From QFOX01 sp044237845 (GTDB lineage: Bacteria; Pseudomonadota; Alphaproteobacteria; Rickettsiales; UBA3002), in contig JBIIEL010000015.1 of NCBI GenBank assembly GCA_044237845.1, forward strand, positions 1 through 53,746: 53,746 nt of DNA. Reading direction: 5' to 3'. The position numbers were made by a program, and so were the translations under genes. The notes under the pieces were generated by a model. That model was not told where the DNA came from. It saw nothing but the letters and a program-made list of their open reading frames with translations, and searched no databases. Positions 1 through 8,079 of this stretch are shown piece by piece (position 1 is the first letter of the stretch; each line of letters opens with the position of its first letter).

Positions 1-324
1 CTTATCACTCAAAAATCCACGCCCGCAGCCCACTTCAAGCACGCTATCACCTACTGTTTCTGCAAGAATACGCGCAACACAGGCATCGTTCAAATCGGTT
101 GGACGGTTCAGACCTGTTGACTGAATTTCACGATAGGCTTCTACAAACTCGGCATCACTCATGTCATACACACGCGCATTGAATGCCATGTAAATAGGCG
201 CCTTGTCCTTAAACAGTGCCCGCGTAATCAGCCACCCAAACCAGCGCCGATCGCGTATATAAGGGGGTACCAACTCGTTCAGCACCCAGTTCAGTTTGAT
301 ATTAAGTTCGCGGGAGAGTTTCAT
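1..324 (-). CDS. Class I SAM-dependent methyltransferase, N-terminal fragment
   Basis: An open frame of 108 codons runs from an ATG at 324 off the left edge without a stop. About 100 residues in, it reads VLEVGCGRGFL, the glycine-rich motif I that binds S-adenosylmethionine in class I methyltransferases. The first ~90 residues are an amphipathic, Trp/Arg-rich leader of unknown role, and the rest of the catalytic domain lies outside the window. Substrate cannot be told. It is divergent from alr; no clear Shine-Dalgarno is seen. Confidence 0.75.
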   Translation of the reverse strand, partial: MKLSRELNIKLNWVLNELVPPYIRDRRWFGWLITRALFKDKAPIYMAFNARVYDMSDAEFVEAYREIQSTGLNRPTDLNDACVARILAETVGDSVLEVGCGRGFLSDK

Positions 325-390
325 GGGAGGAAGCTAACAAAGCGGCGTGCCCTGTTAAAGTAAAATCACTTACGAGACTGTATTATTAGC

Positions 391-460
391 GTGAATAGTG
401 AATTGTGAATGGCAAGCGGTCGTGCTACGAGCTATTTACCATTCACCACTCACGACTCAC
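391..460. repeat. Inverted heptad repeats (GTGAATN / NAYTCAC)
   Basis: Three tandem heptads GTGAATA-GTGAATT-GTGAATG (391-411) face three tandem heptads CATTCAC-CACTCAC-GACTCAC (440-460) across a 28-bp spacer. The 21-nt arms match in 17 positions as an inverted repeat. The right arm ends 6 bp before the alr ATG, where a ribosome binding site would be expected. A related run of the same heptads abuts the cvpA start at 7402. Confidence 0.75.
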
Positions 461-466
461 CACTCT

Positions 467-1549
467 ATGCACCCCACCCTCACCGTTTCTCTGTCTGCCA
501 TCGTCGCCAACTGGCAATGGCTTTATGACCGTTTCACCGGCGAAGAATGCGCGGCGGTGGTCAAAGCCAATGCCTACGGGCTCGGCATGATTCCGGTCGC
601 AACCGCGCTCGAAGCAGCGGGCTGCGGCATCTTTTTTGTCGCCACGCTGGAGGAGGGCATCCTGCTACGCGAGACATTGCCAGATGTGCGCGTAGTGGTG
701 TTCCACGGCGTACAAGAAGGCGAGGAAGAGGCGTTCGTTGACTATGAACTCATCCCCGTGCTCAACTCCATGGAGCAGCTTGCGCGCTGGAGACCGGTCG
801 CTGCCGAGCATACGCATACCGCTAGCATCCTGCATGTCGATACCGGGATGGGTAGGCTGGGCCTGCAACCCGAGGCATTTTCCGAACTCATGAAAAACGA
901 CCCCACCATGCTGGAAGCATGTCGGGTGGAAATGCTGATGAGCCATCTCGCCTGCGCGGGGGAGCCAGCGCATCCGCTCAACGTGGCGCAGCTGGCACTC
1001 CTCAAAAATGCTTCCGCCCTTGCGCCGCAACTGCCCGTGTCGCTGTGCAATTCTGGGGGTATTCTGCTGCCTGCGGAATATCACTTCGACCTCGCCCGCC
1101 CCGGCTGTTCGCTCTACGGCATCGCGCCACACTCCGCCGTGGCGAACCCCATGCGCCACGTCGCCACCTGGCACGCGCCAATCCTCATGACACGCACGCT
1201 CACCAACGAGCAAACGATAGGTTATGGAGCAACTGCCTCCGCGGCACGCGGCACGCGCATCGCCACCGTGGCGAGCGGTTATGCGGACGGGTATCTGCGG
1301 TATCTTTCCAATAAAGGCATGGGCTATATTGGCGATTATCCAACGAAGTTGGTGGGCCGCGTGACGATGGATATGCTGATGTTCGACGTCACCCATATCC
1401 CTGAATCCGTCGCGCATGAGGGTGCCGCCATCACCCTGCTCGGCGACCGCGACGGCATCCGCGTCGATGATGTCGCTGCCGCGGCGGGCACCATCGGCTA
1501 TGAAATCCTCACCAGCATCGGCGACCGTGTCCGTCGCGTGTTCGTCTAA
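467..1549 (+). CDS. alr: Alanine racemase
   Basis: PLP-dependent racemase that makes D-alanine for peptidoglycan in the cytosol. The PLP lysine is K33 in VVKANAYGLG; DTGMGRLG (about 125-132) and the catalytic tyrosine Y253 in TIGYGATA are both present. The 360-residue length is usual for the family. I start at ATG 467: an in-frame start at 398 would add 23 residues encoded by heptad repeats that have no counterpart in the family. No Shine-Dalgarno precedes 467, and repeats occupy that place. The gene stands alone ahead of mlaE, 56 bp away. Function is secure; the start is likely. Confidence 0.95.
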   Translation: MHPTLTVSLSAIVANWQWLYDRFTGEECAAVVKANAYGLGMIPVATALEAAGCGIFFVATLEEGILLRETLPDVRVVVFHGVQEGEEEAFVDYELIPVLNSMEQLARWRPVAAEHTHTASILHVDTGMGRLGLQPEAFSELMKNDPTMLEACRVEMLMSHLACAGEPAHPLNVAQLALLKNASALAPQLPVSLCNSGGILLPAEYHFDLARPGCSLYGIAPHSAVANPMRHVATWHAPILMTRTLTNEQTIGYGATASAARGTRIATVASGYADGYLRYLSNKGMGYIGDYPTKLVGRVTMDMLMFDVTHIPESVAHEGAAITLLGDRDGIRVDDVAAAAGTIGYEILTSIGDRVRRVFV

Positions 1550-1605
1550 GACGGCTCGTCGCTCAACCCACTAGACTCCCTCACCTCACCTGCTATAACA
1601 CCCCC

Positions 1606-2397
1606 ATGGACGCACTTTTACAACTCAATCCGGTCGCGCGCGTCGGGCGCGTATTCATGACATTCCTGGCGGCGATTGGCCGACTGGCGCTGTTCACCTG
1701 GCATATTCTCAGTGAAGGCGTTCGCAAGCCTTACTACCCGCGCCAGTTCGTGCGCATGATGATTGAAATCGGCTATTACTCGCTGCCGGTCGTGGGTCTC
1801 ACCACCCTGTTCACCGGTGCGGCGCTGGCGCTGCAATCCTATTCCGGCTTCTCGCGTTTCTCGGCGGAAAGTTCTATCCCCATCGTCGTCGCCCTCGCCA
1901 TCACGCGCGAGCTGGGGCCTGTCATGGCGGGGCTGATGCTTGCCGGGCGCATCGGCGCGTCCTTCGCGGCGGAAATCGGCACCATGCGCGTGACGGAGCA
2001 GATCGATGCCCTCGTCACCCTCTCCACCAACCCCTATAAATATCTGCTCTTCCCGCGCCTTGTTGCCGCAGCTATCATGCTGCCTTGCCTCGTGTTCGTG
2101 GGCGACGTGATCGGTATTTTCGGCGGCTATGCGGTGAGCGTGAAAGCCCTCGGCTTCGCGCCGATTCCCTACATCAACAACACGTGGGATTACCTCGTCT
2201 GGTTCGACGTCACGAGCGGGATGATGAAAGCCGCCGTGTTTGGTTTCATCGTCGCGCTGATGGGCTGCTACCACGGCTATCACAGCAAGGGCGGCGCGCA
2301 GGGCGTGGGCGCAGCCACCACCAACGCGGTGGTTTCGGCGTCGATCCTCATTCTGCTCTCGAACTACCTGCTCACCGAACTCTTTTTCGGGATGTAG
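1606..2397 (+). CDS. mlaE: MlaE-family ABC transporter permease
   Basis: Inner-membrane permease of the Mla phospholipid transport system, which keeps the outer membrane asymmetric. The 263-residue protein has the MlaE fold: an amphipathic N-terminal helix, then about five hydrophobic segments, with the conserved stretch ITRELGPVMAGLMLAGRIG near the middle. It is followed 12 bp later by its ATPase mlaF. A TATAAC hexamer at 1594-1599 lies 6 bp before the ATG, so the mRNA may be leaderless; no good -35 accompanies it. The substrate-binding mlaD is not adjacent inside the window. Confidence 0.93.
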   Translation: MDALLQLNPVARVGRVFMTFLAAIGRLALFTWHILSEGVRKPYYPRQFVRMMIEIGYYSLPVVGLTTLFTGAALALQSYSGFSRFSAESSIPIVVALAITRELGPVMAGLMLAGRIGASFAAEIGTMRVTEQIDALVTLSTNPYKYLLFPRLVAAAIMLPCLVFVGDVIGIFGGYAVSVKALGFAPIPYINNTWDYLVWFDVTSGMMKAAVFGFIVALMGCYHGYHSKGGAQGVGAATTNAVVSASILILLSNYLLTELFFGM

Positions 2398-2409
2398 GCA
2401 GGAGGAAAT

Positions 2410-3192
2410 ATGATTAACGCCGTTCCCAAAATCAAACTCACCAACGTCCATAAAAAATTCGGCAAAAAAATCGTGCTGGATGGCGTGCATCTGCAAGTGC
2501 TGCCGGGTGAGTCGCTGGTGATTATCGGCGGCTCGGGTTCGGGCAAATCGGTCACTATCAAAACCGTGCTCGGCCTCATCGCGCCGGATTCAGGAACGGT
2601 GGAGGTAGACGGGGTGGACGTCACCCGCATGAGCTTCCGTGAACGCGCGCCCATACTACAAAAAGTCGGCATGTTGTTTCAAGGCGGTGCGCTGTTCGAT
2701 TCGCTACCGGTGTGGAAGAACATTACCTTCGGCGCGAAAGAGCGCGGGCAGGAACTGACGCCCGAGGAAGCGCATGAACTCGCGGTTGAAACGCTCGAAG
2801 CCGTTGGCCTCGGTGCGGATGTCGCTGATTTGCTGCCTTCCGAACTCTCCGGCGGTATGCAAAAGCGCGTCGGCCTCGCCCGCGCCATCGCCTCGAAGCC
2901 GGAGATTCTCTTCTTCGATGAGCCTACCACCGGGCTCGACCCCATCATGGCGGATGTGATTAACGACCTCATTGTTTCCTGCGTGAAAAAGCTGGGCTCC
3001 ACCGCCGTCACCATCACACACGACATGGCGAGCGTGCGCAAAATTGCGAGTAGAGTAGCGATGATCTACAAAGGCAAAATCATCTGGACAGGCCCCGTCT
3101 CTGCCATCGACAATTCCGGCAACCCCTATGTCGACCAGTTCGTCCACGGCCGCGCCCACGGCCCGATTACGGACGAGAAAAAGAAGGCTTAG
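2410..3192 (+). CDS. mlaF: MlaF-family ABC transporter ATP-binding protein
   Basis: Cytosolic ATPase that drives the MlaE permease. Walker A GGSGSGKS is at about residue 40, the signature LSGGMQKR near 155, Walker B ILFFDEP near 175 with the D-loop TTGLD, and the switch histidine in TITHD. The 260-residue length is normal. A good Shine-Dalgarno (AGGAGG) sits just before the ATG in the short gap after mlaE, indicating one operon. Its stop overlaps by 4 bp the stop of the convergent adenosine-deaminase-like gene. Confidence 0.94.
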   Translation: MINAVPKIKLTNVHKKFGKKIVLDGVHLQVLPGESLVIIGGSGSGKSVTIKTVLGLIAPDSGTVEVDGVDVTRMSFRERAPILQKVGMLFQGGALFDSLPVWKNITFGAKERGQELTPEEAHELAVETLEAVGLGADVADLLPSELSGGMQKRVGLARAIASKPEILFFDEPTTGLDPIMADVINDLIVSCVKKLGSTAVTITHDMASVRKIASRVAMIYKGKIIWTGPVSAIDNSGNPYVDQFVHGRAHGPITDEKKKA

Positions 3193-5882
3193 TGGAGATT
3201 ATTCTTTCCCAAGCTAGTAAACGTTTCACCCGGCGGAACCACCACATTCGAATGAAGCGTCCAATTCTTCTTATGCATCTGCTTCCCATCACGCCCCAGC
3301 TTCAGCGCTTCCACTTCCGCCTTCACCGCCGCGAGGTCGATTCCCTCGCGCAGCACGCTGTCTTTGTCTTTCCTCGTGCGGAATAAATGATCCTCGCCCA
3401 CGCCCTCTAACACCTGATTCACAAAACCATCGAGAGCGCTGAACACCGAATCGCTGCGCACGTCCTGCGCAACACGCGCCATGCGGCCTTTCTTTGGTTC
3501 CTGCACCGCGCACGGAATATGCTCGTCTTCTGCGCCATAGGTCATCTCGGCGGTGAAGTCCGAGCCATCGAACATCAGCGCGAGGCCTTTATGTTTCTTG
3601 GTGAAGGCAAGCTGCGACGCCGGAACCTTATCGACCGACTCAATATTATGCAGCCAGCTGATATTCTCGGCCAGCTCACCAGTGGGGAATTCCGAGGCAC
3701 CCGCATAACGCCCGAGCACAAGGAAGGGGTTCTCCGGATGCTCCGCATTCCATTCCCCAATCGCACGGTCGAGCGCTTTGCTCACCCCTTCTTTCTGCAC
3801 GCGGCCGAGCACGAAATAGCATTTCTGCGGGTCCATCGTGCGCACCAGCAATTCCATACATTGCGCGACGGTTTTTTTATCCAGCTCGTCCATGCCTGCC
3901 CAGCTATTGCCCGAAGCGCCGCCGATGAGGATGGGGCGCTTGCCGTCAAACGCGGCGGGCAAACCCTGGTCTTCGTCCGCCACCGGCTTCACTGCGGGGC
4001 GGTGCGCTTTCATATATTCCAGCGCCGCCGCATATTTGGGGTCTTTTGCAGCAAGCTCTGCGTCATTGGGCACCACTGGTTTTGCGGTGCTGTTTTTCAA
4101 GTCTTCAACGACGGCTTTATAACCCTTTAGAAACGCCTCAAATCCTTCCTTATCCTTGCCATAGCGTTTCTCGAACAGGGTGGTTTTTTCCGTTTCCCGC
4201 ACCGCCTGCCGTTCGATATAGCCCTGCTCGAACACGCGCAAATCCGCGAGGTCTTTCATCGTCCAGCCCGCTGCGAGCGCAGCATAGGCCAACTCGCGGT
4301 TATTGATGCGCAGCGCACCACCGCCATCCGAACCGAGGAAGCGTGCGCCCGCTACCATCTTCGGCTGGTCATGCACGAACATCACGGTGCGATATGCCTG
4401 GTTGGCCGACATGCAGCGCTCGGTAGCGAACAGGTCTTTCTCGGGATCGGCATTGAGCGCCGTGAGCTGCACGCGTACTTTGTTATTCGTATCCGTATCG
4501 TGATAGCGCGCATGGCCGATGCGCCCGCGCACGCCATAGTCATGGAGCATCTGAATTTTCTCGGAGACGTTTGCTTTGTTCTTTTCCGTCTCCCCCGCAT
4601 GGGTACGCAGAATAAAATGTTCCGCCAGGCCGCTTGCCTTCACCCATTGCGCGAGATGCGCCAGCGCCCAGTGGAAGTCGCCCGTTTTGTTCGACTCATA
4701 ACCGAGCAGATCGACGCCGAGGATATACGGATGTGCGGCGAGATGCTTGATTTTCTCGATCGCCACCAGCGTATCTTTGGGGTTGGCGTTGCGCGGCAAC
4801 CCAACGAGAAAGCGCAGCTTCGGTTTCTTATGGTCTGGCCCCACCCCGTCGCGCTCGATTTCTGCCACCGCCTCGGTCATCGCACGGAACCAGTTCGGGT
4901 CAAGCATCGCGCCGGTCGAAAGCTCGGCATATTCCACGCCTTGTGCGGCATAATCCTCGGCGATTTTTTTGATGATGGCTTTAGCAAGATCCGCATGTTT
5001 CACGAACGGGTTGCGGAAGCGGTACATCTCACGGTCAAAATTGCTAAAGCCCATGGTCATATCGCCGGGGATATCCATCTTGCGGATGATCGCGGCGCGC
5101 TGCTGCTGTGTCAGTTCCGTCACGCGCACGCCTTGGCAAATTTCACCGCCGCGTTCGCAGGCCAGCTCTCGCTTCATCGGGTGGAAGTCGAGCCCCTTCA
5201 TGTCAACCGTGGGCTGATCCACCACCCGCGGCACGCCGAGCAGCTCGAACAGTTCCACCGGATAGGCAATCGGCTCGCCGCCCGCGTCAACTGCCTTTTG
5301 ATCGGCCTCAATTGCCACCTGCAGCAAATCCTGCCCGCTGAGTTGTGCGGAATAATGCGTATGCACGTCGGTGATTGGCGTATGGAGTTCGGGCTTAAAA
5401 TCCTTACGTAGCTCGCGCGAATAAGGGAAGCGCGCCTTCACCGCTTCGCGTTTGAGTGGCCGCCCGAGCGGTCGCGTTTCATGCGAGCCCATCTGGTAGA
5501 TTGCATGGTTTTCAGTAGGGATCAGCATTCCACCTGGACCTACCTCCACTTCCGCAATCGGCTGCGCGTTGTAAGGCGCATGAAAGCGGAGGGAAATGAT
5601 ATCACCTTCTTTGAACTCTTTGTTTTTCAGCGAAAAATGCAGCGCCTTTTCAATCTGCGCATTGCTCGCAGTACTCACAGATTCCAGCACCTCGCCATTA
5701 AGGCTGGCTTCGATACCCGCATGGGCGTGCTGAACAAAATAACCGCTGTTCGGAGATTTATTATTGGTGGTATTGGCCAGATCCAGCTTCAAGGTGGTGC
5801 CCCATCTCGGACTTTCGTCGAGCGCAAAGGAGTACTGCCCTGCGATATCGATGGTGGGATCAGCGGTGGTTATTTTTAGCAT
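3189..5882 (-). CDS. Adenosine deaminase-like protein with extra N- and C-terminal domains
   Basis: An 897-residue protein, more than twice the length of a housekeeping adenosine deaminase. Residues 1-165 look beta-rich and are not recognised. Residues ~166-595 carry the metallo-dependent deaminase core: HTH (H174, H176), HAGE (H428, E431), RIGHA (H457) and SD (D519), so all zinc ligands and the catalytic Glu are in place; the usual SDDP reads SDGG. Residues ~640-800 look like a Rossmann-type domain opening with ILIGGASGNS, resembling nucleotide-binding SLOG domains; that assignment is inference. No signal peptide. Start ATG 5882 has an AGAG Shine-Dalgarno. A weak copy of the window's tandem-heptamer box lies upstream (5932-5949). 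Substrate unknown. Confidence 0.8.
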   Translation of the reverse strand: MLKITTADPTIDIAGQYSFALDESPRWGTTLKLDLANTTNNKSPNSGYFVQHAHAGIEASLNGEVLESVSTASNAQIEKALHFSLKNKEFKEGDIISLRFHAPYNAQPIAEVEVGPGGMLIPTENHAIYQMGSHETRPLGRPLKREAVKARFPYSRELRKDFKPELHTPITDVHTHYSAQLSGQDLLQVAIEADQKAVDAGGEPIAYPVELFELLGVPRVVDQPTVDMKGLDFHPMKRELACERGGEICQGVRVTELTQQQRAAIIRKMDIPGDMTMGFSNFDREMYRFRNPFVKHADLAKAIIKKIAEDYAAQGVEYAELSTGAMLDPNWFRAMTEAVAEIERDGVGPDHKKPKLRFLVGLPRNANPKDTLVAIEKIKHLAAHPYILGVDLLGYESNKTGDFHWALAHLAQWVKASGLAEHFILRTHAGETEKNKANVSEKIQMLHDYGVRGRIGHARYHDTDTNNKVRVQLTALNADPEKDLFATERCMSANQAYRTVMFVHDQPKMVAGARFLGSDGGGALRINNRELAYAALAAGWTMKDLADLRVFEQGYIERQAVRETEKTTLFEKRYGKDKEGFEAFLKGYKAVVEDLKNSTAKPVVPNDAELAAKDPKYAAALEYMKAHRPAVKPVADEDQGLPAAFDGKRPILIGGASGNSWAGMDELDKKTVAQCMELLVRTMDPQKCYFVLGRVQKEGVSKALDRAIGEWNAEHPENPFLVLGRYAGASEFPTGELAENISWLHNIESVDKVPASQLAFTKKHKGLALMFDGSDFTAEMTYGAEDEHIPCAVQEPKKGRMARVAQDVRSDSVFSALDGFVNQVLEGVGEDHLFRTRKDKDSVLREGIDLAAVKAEVEALKLGRDGKQMHKKNWTLHSNVVVPPGETFTSLGKNNLH

Positions 5883-5906
5883 TTCAAACGCTCTCTTATG
5901 GCTTGC

Positions 5907-5949
5907 ATCCTACCTGTTTTACGCTCAAATAGTTACAATTTTATGAAGA
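5907..5949 (-). promoter_or_regulatory. Weak tandem-heptamer box before the deaminase-like gene
   Basis: On the minus strand TCTTCAT (5949-5943), AAAA, TTGTAAC (5938-5932) resembles the box seen five times elsewhere in the window. A possible -10 TAGGAT (5912-5907) is 19 bp downstream instead of 21-22. The second heptamer deviates from CTGTCAY at two core positions, so this is a candidate only. Confidence 0.3.
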
Positions 5950-5969
5950 TCGGGCAAAAAAGCGCATAA

Positions 5970-7364
5970 ATGGCCAAAAATTCTTCGCAGTATGTCTGTC
6001 AGTCTTGCGGCGCAGTCGCGGCCAAATGGGCGGGGCGGTGCGATGCGTGCGGCGAGTGGAATAGCATTGTAGAAGAACAGGTTAGCACCACACCCAAGGG
6101 CATGAAACCGGGCAAATCCAAGGGGCTCGAGATCGCCTCGCTGGCGGATGCCGTGGCCCCGCACGCCCGCGAGACCACCGGCATTGGCGAGCTCGACCGG
6201 GTGCTCGGCGGTGGGCTGGTCGAGGGTTCGGCTATTCTGCTCGGTGGCGATCCGGGCATCGGTAAATCCACCCTGCTGCTTCAGGCGGCGGCGATTCTGG
6301 CGAGTGGTGGTTCCATGGCGCACGTAGCCTCCCATGGCGCGCCGCCGCGCAGCGCAAAAAACGTCCTTTATATTTCGGGTGAGGAATCGCTCGCACAGAT
6401 TCAACTGCGCAGCCAGCGGCTTGGCCTCACCACTGCGCCACTCACGCTGGCGACGGCGACCTCGGTTCGCGATATTCTCGCCAGCATCGACGTGCCACAC
6501 GCGCCGGATGTGGTTGTGATTGATTCCATCCAGACCATGTATGTGGATTCCATCGAATCCGCGCCGGGCACCGTGGCGCAGGTGCGTGCCGCGGCGCATG
6601 AACTCATCCGCGCCGCCAAGAAACGGGGTTTCAGCCTCATTCTCGTCGGCCATGTCACGAAGGACGGGCAGATCGCCGGGCCCCGCGTGCTCGAACATAT
6701 GGTCGACACGGTGCTCTATTTCGAGGGCGACCGCGGCCAGTATTACCGCATCCTGCGCGCGGTGAAAAACCGCTTCGGCGCGACGGATGAGATCGGCGTC
6801 TTCGCGATGAACGACACCGGACTTTCCGAAGTGAAGAATCCTTCAGCACTCTTTCTTCACGAACGCTCTCACGCAGTGAGTGGCGCCGCTGTGTTCGCCG
6901 GGATGGAGGGCACCCGCCCCCTGCTCGTCGAGATTCAGGCGCTGGTCTCGCCCTCCACCATGAGCACGCCGCGCCGCGCCACCGTAGGGTTCGATGGCGC
7001 ACGACTGGCGATGATTCTCGCCGTGCTTGAGACGCGCGCGGGCATGAAATTCTCCGACAAGGAAGTGTTCCTCAACGTTGCGGGTGGCATGAAAATCAAC
7101 GAGCCGGGGGCGGATGTGGCGGCCGCGATGGCGCTGCTTTCGGCGCTGCTCGACAAACCGCTGCCGCCCTCGCTGGTCGGCTTCGGCGAGATCGGCCTGA
7201 CGGGCGAGATTCGCGCCGTCAGCCGCAGCGACACACGGCTGAAGGAAGCCATGGCGCTCGGGTTCAGCGGCGCGGTTATCCCGACAAGCACGCCGGAGAA
7301 AAATACCACTGCCCACCGCGTAGCGCATGTAGACGCGCTCGTGCGTTTCATGCTAGAGGGGTAA
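5970..7364 (+). CDS. radA: DNA repair protein RadA
   Basis: ATPase that assists RecA-mediated strand exchange and processing of branched recombination intermediates. In order: a four-cysteine zinc finger (CQSC ... CDAC) in the first 30 residues, a RecA-like core with Walker A GGDPGIGKST near 90, the RadA-specific KNRFG motif near 265, and a C-terminal Lon-protease-like domain. The 464-residue length is typical. It begins 87 bp from the divergent deaminase-like gene and is followed by cvpA, a common alphaproteobacterial order. Confidence 0.96.
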   Translation: MAKNSSQYVCQSCGAVAAKWAGRCDACGEWNSIVEEQVSTTPKGMKPGKSKGLEIASLADAVAPHARETTGIGELDRVLGGGLVEGSAILLGGDPGIGKSTLLLQAAAILASGGSMAHVASHGAPPRSAKNVLYISGEESLAQIQLRSQRLGLTTAPLTLATATSVRDILASIDVPHAPDVVVIDSIQTMYVDSIESAPGTVAQVRAAAHELIRAAKKRGFSLILVGHVTKDGQIAGPRVLEHMVDTVLYFEGDRGQYYRILRAVKNRFGATDEIGVFAMNDTGLSEVKNPSALFLHERSHAVSGAAVFAGMEGTRPLLVEIQALVSPSTMSTPRRATVGFDGARLAMILAVLETRAGMKFSDKEVFLNVAGGMKINEPGADVAAAMALLSALLDKPLPPSLVGFGEIGLTGEIRAVSRSDTRLKEAMALGFSGAVIPTSTPEKNTTAHRVAHVDALVRFMLEG

Positions 7365-7366
7365 GG

Positions 7367-7397
7367 ATTCACCATTCACCACTCACCACTGGCCACT
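7367..7397 (+). repeat. Tandem heptads abutting the cvpA start
   Basis: Between the radA stop (7364) and the cvpA ATG (7402) the sequence is ATTCAC-CATTCAC-CACTCAC-CACTGGC-CACT, the same heptad unit as the right arm before alr. It fills the whole intergenic gap and leaves no Shine-Dalgarno. Confidence 0.7.
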
Positions 7398-7401
7398 CCC
7401 T

Positions 7402-8079
7402 ATGGTAGAAGCATCGCTCAATATTTTCGACCTTGGCGTGATTATCGTCATCGGCCTGTCGGCACTGCTGTCGTTCTTCCGCGGCTTCGTGCGTGAGGTG
7501 CTGTCGCTCGGCGCCTGGCTCGGCGCGGGCATCATCACACTCTATAGTTTTCCGGCGGTGAGCAAATGGCTACTGCCGCAGGTTAAAAGCGAGATGGTGG
7601 CAAGTGGCCTTGCCAGCATGGGGGTATTCATCTGCTCGCTGATTCTGCTGTCGATTCTGCTCGGCGTGCTCCTCAAATTCCTGAAACCCGGTTCCGAGGT
7701 CGGCTTTCTCGATAACTTTATCGGCCTGCTTTTTGGGGTGGCACGCGGCGTGCTCGTCGTCTCCATCGCCTATTTCGTGATGACGATTGTGATCAACGAA
7801 AAAGACCTTCCCGAATGGCTCGAAGGCTCCCTCACCCGCCCTTACGTTGCGAAATCCGCCGCATGGGTGGCCGCCATCACGCCAAGCTATATGGACGAAA
7901 TCATCGCCAAGGACGGGGGCGATGGCGACGGCGAGAATGCCGAGGCCGTGCGTAATGCCAAGGCGCAGATACAGGAAAAAACCGAAGAAGCCGCCGACCG
8001 GCTGGAGGAAGAAGGCAAATCCATGCCGAGCTTCGAAGAACTCCAGCGCCGCGTACGCGAAGAAAATGAGGGACGGTGA
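7402..8079 (+). CDS. cvpA: CvpA family membrane protein
   Basis: Inner-membrane protein of the CvpA family, named for colicin V production and linked to envelope stress; its biochemical role is not established. The N-terminal ~160 residues hold four hydrophobic segments with the conserved FFRGFVREVLSLGAW after the first. The C-terminal ~65 residues are a charged, Glu/Lys/Ala-rich helical tail. It sits between radA and purF and overlaps purF by one base (TGATG), so the two are probably translationally coupled. The start codon is preceded by heptad repeats instead of a ribosome binding site. Confidence 0.9.
   Translation: MVEASLNIFDLGVIIVIGLSALLSFFRGFVREVLSLGAWLGAGIITLYSFPAVSKWLLPQVKSEMVASGLASMGVFICSLILLSILLGVLLKFLKPGSEVGFLDNFIGLLFGVARGVLVVSIAYFVMTIVINEKDLPEWLEGSLTRPYVAKSAAWVAAITPSYMDEIIAKDGGDGDGENAEAVRNAKAQIQEKTEEAADRLEEEGKSMPSFEELQRRVREENEGR

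Noticed and set aside
391..460. CRISPR-like array
   Set aside because: Units are only 7 bp, contiguous, without spacers, and there are no cas genes.
3189..5882. RADAR defence system (deaminase RdrB)
   Set aside because: No companion ATPase (RdrA) adjoins the gene; neighbours are mlaF and radA.
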